Part shown: positions 62,233 through 64,000 of the stretch, piece after piece
Layout: every line of letters starts with the position of its first letter
How positions within the stretch are numbered: position 1 is the stretch's first letter
The notes under the pieces: generated by a model
What the model saw: the letters and a program-made list of their open reading frames with translations, nothing else
The model's database searches: none
What the model was told of the DNA's origin: nothing
Made by a program: the position numbers and the translations under genes
Assembly: GCA_964577055.1 (NCBI GenBank)
Contig: CAZNWC010000002.1
Span: forward strand, 244,271-308,270
DNA from: PNNG01 sp964577055
GTDB lineage: Bacteria; Bacteroidota; Bacteroidia; UBA7662
DNA length: 64,000 nucleotides
Reading direction: 5' to 3'

Positions 62233-63537
62233 ATGAAGAAGCTCGTACTGTTGATTTTGCTGGCACTATCAGCCGAAACCCTTTTGGCCCAAATTGTAGC
62301 CGGCCCCATGTTGGGTTATGCCGAATTGCGCGAAGTAGGTATTTGGATGCAAACCGAAAAGGCCGCTTTGCTGAATTTGGAGTACCGTACTACTGGAACC
62401 GAAAAATGGATAAATGCCGGTTCGCTGCTTACCAAAGCAGAAAACGCTTTCACTGCACAATTCAAAATAGGCAATTTAGAACCTGGCCTCACCTACGAAT
62501 ACCGCATTTATGCCAATGCCAAACTTTTTGGCGAAACACCCTATACCTTCAAAACGCAAAAATTGTGGCAATGGCGCGAAGAACCACCCGCCTTCCGCAT
62601 CGCATTGGGCAGCTGTCACTATGCCAGTGAAGCAGCCTACGACCGTCAGGGTGAGCCTTATGGTGGCGATTATCAGGTATTCGACAACATTGCCGCTAAA
62701 AATCCCGACATGATGCTGTGGCTCGGCGACAATATTTACCTGCGCGAGGCCGACTGGAGCAGCCGTTCGGGCATTTTGTACCGCTACAGCCATATGCGCA
62801 AGCAGCCTTATTTGCAGAAATTATTGGCAAGTTGTCCGCAATATGCCATTTGGGACGACCACGATTTTGGTCCCAACGACGCTACCGGCTCCTGGGCGCA
62901 CAAAGACCTGAGCCTCGAAGCCTTTAACCTGTTTTGGATGAACAATGGTCAGGCTGCAGCCGGTGTACCAGGAATAACCACTGCTTTTCAATACAACGAC
63001 ATGGGCTTTTTCTTGCTCGACAACCGTTACCACCGTACCAACGAGCGCATGAAAGATTCATGCAGCCGCGAAATGCTGGGTGATGCCCAACTAAAATGGC
63101 TCATCGATGCGCTCAAAGGCAGCAACGCCAGCTTTAAAGTGGTTGCCATTGGCAGCCAGGTACTCAACAGCGAAGCTTTGTATGAAAATTACGCCCAATA
63201 TCCCTGCGAGCGCGAGCGTTTGCTCGAAGCCATCACACGAGAAGGAATCAAAAACGTGGTTTTTGTGACGGGCGACCGCCACCACAGCGAATTGAGCAAA
63301 CTGGAAAAGAACGGCATTGTGCTGTACGACATCACCGCTTCGCCACTCAGCAGCAAGGTGGGCAATAATCGCGACAATGAAAAAAACCTCAACCGGGTAG
63401 AAGGCAGTTTGCAATTGAAGCGTGGCTTTGCCACTTTGGATGCCCGTGGTGATCGCAAAAACCGGGAATTGGTGTTGCAGTTCAACGACAGCAACGGCCA
63501 ATTGCTGTATGAGCAAATCATTCCCCGTCAGCCTTAA
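62233..63537 (+). CDS. PhoD-like alkaline phosphatase/phosphodiesterase, exported
   Basis: 434-residue exported metallophosphoesterase. Signal peptide 1-19 (MKKLVLLILLALSAETLLAQ). An N-terminal fibronectin-like PhoD_N domain (about 25-110) precedes the catalytic domain, with metal-binding LGDNIYL, IWDDHDFGPND and VTGDRHHSE motifs. Hydrolyses phosphate mono- or diesters; likely a phosphate-scavenging enzyme. The spaced TATTTTG 5 nt before the ATG is one base short of the -7 consensus. The DUF4442 gene follows after 20 nt. Confidence 0.92.
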   Translation: MKKLVLLILLALSAETLLAQIVAGPMLGYAELREVGIWMQTEKAALLNLEYRTTGTEKWINAGSLLTKAENAFTAQFKIGNLEPGLTYEYRIYANAKLFGETPYTFKTQKLWQWREEPPAFRIALGSCHYASEAAYDRQGEPYGGDYQVFDNIAAKNPDMMLWLGDNIYLREADWSSRSGILYRYSHMRKQPYLQKLLASCPQYAIWDDHDFGPNDATGSWAHKDLSLEAFNLFWMNNGQAAAGVPGITTAFQYNDMGFFLLDNRYHRTNERMKDSCSREMLGDAQLKWLIDALKGSNASFKVVAIGSQVLNSEALYENYAQYPCERERLLEAITREGIKNVVFVTGDRHHSELSKLEKNGIVLYDITASPLSSKVGNNRDNEKNLNRVEGSLQLKRGFATLDARGDRKNRELVLQFNDSNGQLLYEQIIPRQP

Positions 63538-63545
63538 AGATTAGC

Positions 63546-63553
63546 TACATTTG
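63546..63553 (+). promoter_or_regulatory. Putative -7 box of the DUF4442 gene
   Basis: TACATTTG fits TAnnTTTG and ends 4 nt before the ATG at 63558, matching the leaderless pattern seen elsewhere. Confidence 0.45.
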
Positions 63554-63557
63554 CAGC

Positions 63558-64000
63558 ATGAAACTCAAAGCGTGGCAAGTAAAATGGATGTTGCGCATCT
63601 TCCCGGCCCTGCTGTTCAGCCGGGTTTGGTTGCGTGAAGTGGCTGAAGATTTTCGTTGGTGTGAGGTCAGTGTAAAACCATCATTACTCAACCGTAATTT
63701 GCAACGTACCATCTTTGGGGGCACCATTTTTAGCGCCTTCGACCCCTTTTTTGCCATCTTGTTTTGGCAGATTTTTGCCTGGCGAGGCCATAAACTAGAG
63801 GCTTGGCTCAAAAGCGCTGAGATTGATTATAAAAAACCAGCTTCCACCCGTTTGCGGATTCGCTTTGAAATTGACGAAGCTTCGTTGCATGAAGCCGAAG
63901 CTGCCTTGGCACAAGAAGGTCGCTTTCAAAAGTGGATGACCGCAAAAGCTTTTAACACCAAGGGTGAAGTATGTGCCGAAGCCCGTTTATTGGTTTATTT
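63558..64000 (+). CDS. DUF4442 (hotdog-fold, thioesterase-like) protein, C-terminus cut by window edge
   Basis: 147 codons are present from the ATG. The reading frame MKLKAWQVKWMLRIFPALLF, SVKPSLLNRNLQRTIFGGTI, FSAFDPFFAILFW and KAFNTKGEVCAEARL matches the DUF4442/PaaI-like hotdog fold, where the central helix sits at about 45-75. Likely acts on an acyl-CoA or similar thioester, by inference. A -7 box ends 4 nt before the start. Confidence 0.82.
   Translation, partial: MKLKAWQVKWMLRIFPALLFSRVWLREVAEDFRWCEVSVKPSLLNRNLQRTIFGGTIFSAFDPFFAILFWQIFAWRGHKLEAWLKSAEIDYKKPASTRLRIRFEIDEASLHEAEAALAQEGRFQKWMTAKAFNTKGEVCAEARLLVY

Overview
The window looks like chromosomal DNA of a free-living member of the Bacteroidota. 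Three proteins carry the gliding-associated type B C-terminal domain of the type IX secretion system (T9SS). A further probable type A T9SS cargo, a GWxTD protein, a WbqC protein, a PorE-like OmpA protein, an OstA-like protein and a parA-parB-DUF5683-dapB cluster are all typical of that phylum. Promoters also match the Bacteroidota -7 box TAnnTTTG. I cannot name genus or species. I see no insertion sequence, prophage, CRISPR array or rRNA operon; the gene content is core chromosomal and densely packed.

Layout. 1-7.3 kb (minus): glmM (cut by the left edge), an RprXY-like two-component pair, a SNF2 helicase and dapF. 7.4-15.9 kb (plus): an HtrA protease, a ligase-associated Lhr-type helicase with its PdeM phosphoesterase, a PspC/toastrack pair and an RND/MMPL exporter. 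15.8-20.5 kb (minus): a tight five-gene operon of an unknown acidic protein, an aldehyde dehydrogenase, an MbnP-like lipoprotein and two di-heme peroxidases. 20.5-22.4 kb (plus): RNase P RNA and an NtrC-type regulator. 22.4-29.1 kb (minus): three T9SS type B cargo proteins and a guanine-deaminase-like enzyme. 29.2-34.4 kb (plus): lepA-folD-queE-PorE-like operon. 34.4-41.8 kb: kdsA, a cysteine-rich ArsR regulator, and a dolichol-phosphate-mannose-synthase-like gene leading an adaptor-RND-TolC efflux operon. 42-46 kb: ruvB and the parAB/dapB cluster. 46-56.2 kb: a peptide-binding lipoprotein, xerD, aroQ, envelope glycosyl/acyltransferases, GWxTD, WbqC, a T9SS cargo, a tail-less SSB and a small zinc-finger protein. 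56.2-64 kb: tRNA-His, flippase plus glycosyltransferase, OstA-like, ftcD, a PhoD-like phosphatase and a DUF4442 gene cut by the right edge.

Points of most interest. (a) The operon at 15.8-20.5 kb resembles the MbnP/MbnH pair, in which a di-heme enzyme oxidises a tryptophan of a copper-binding partner, but with two di-heme enzymes and an unrecognised first gene. (b) Two tandem T9SS cargo genes share 588 bp of perfect identity that begins exactly at the stop codon, which suggests gene conversion. (c) Several genes have a TAnnTTTG box ending only about 4-7 nt before the start codon, implying leaderless mRNAs. (d) A triple 10-bp repeat lies directly upstream of a small zinc-finger gene. All statements come from reading the sequence and general family knowledge; no database search was run.
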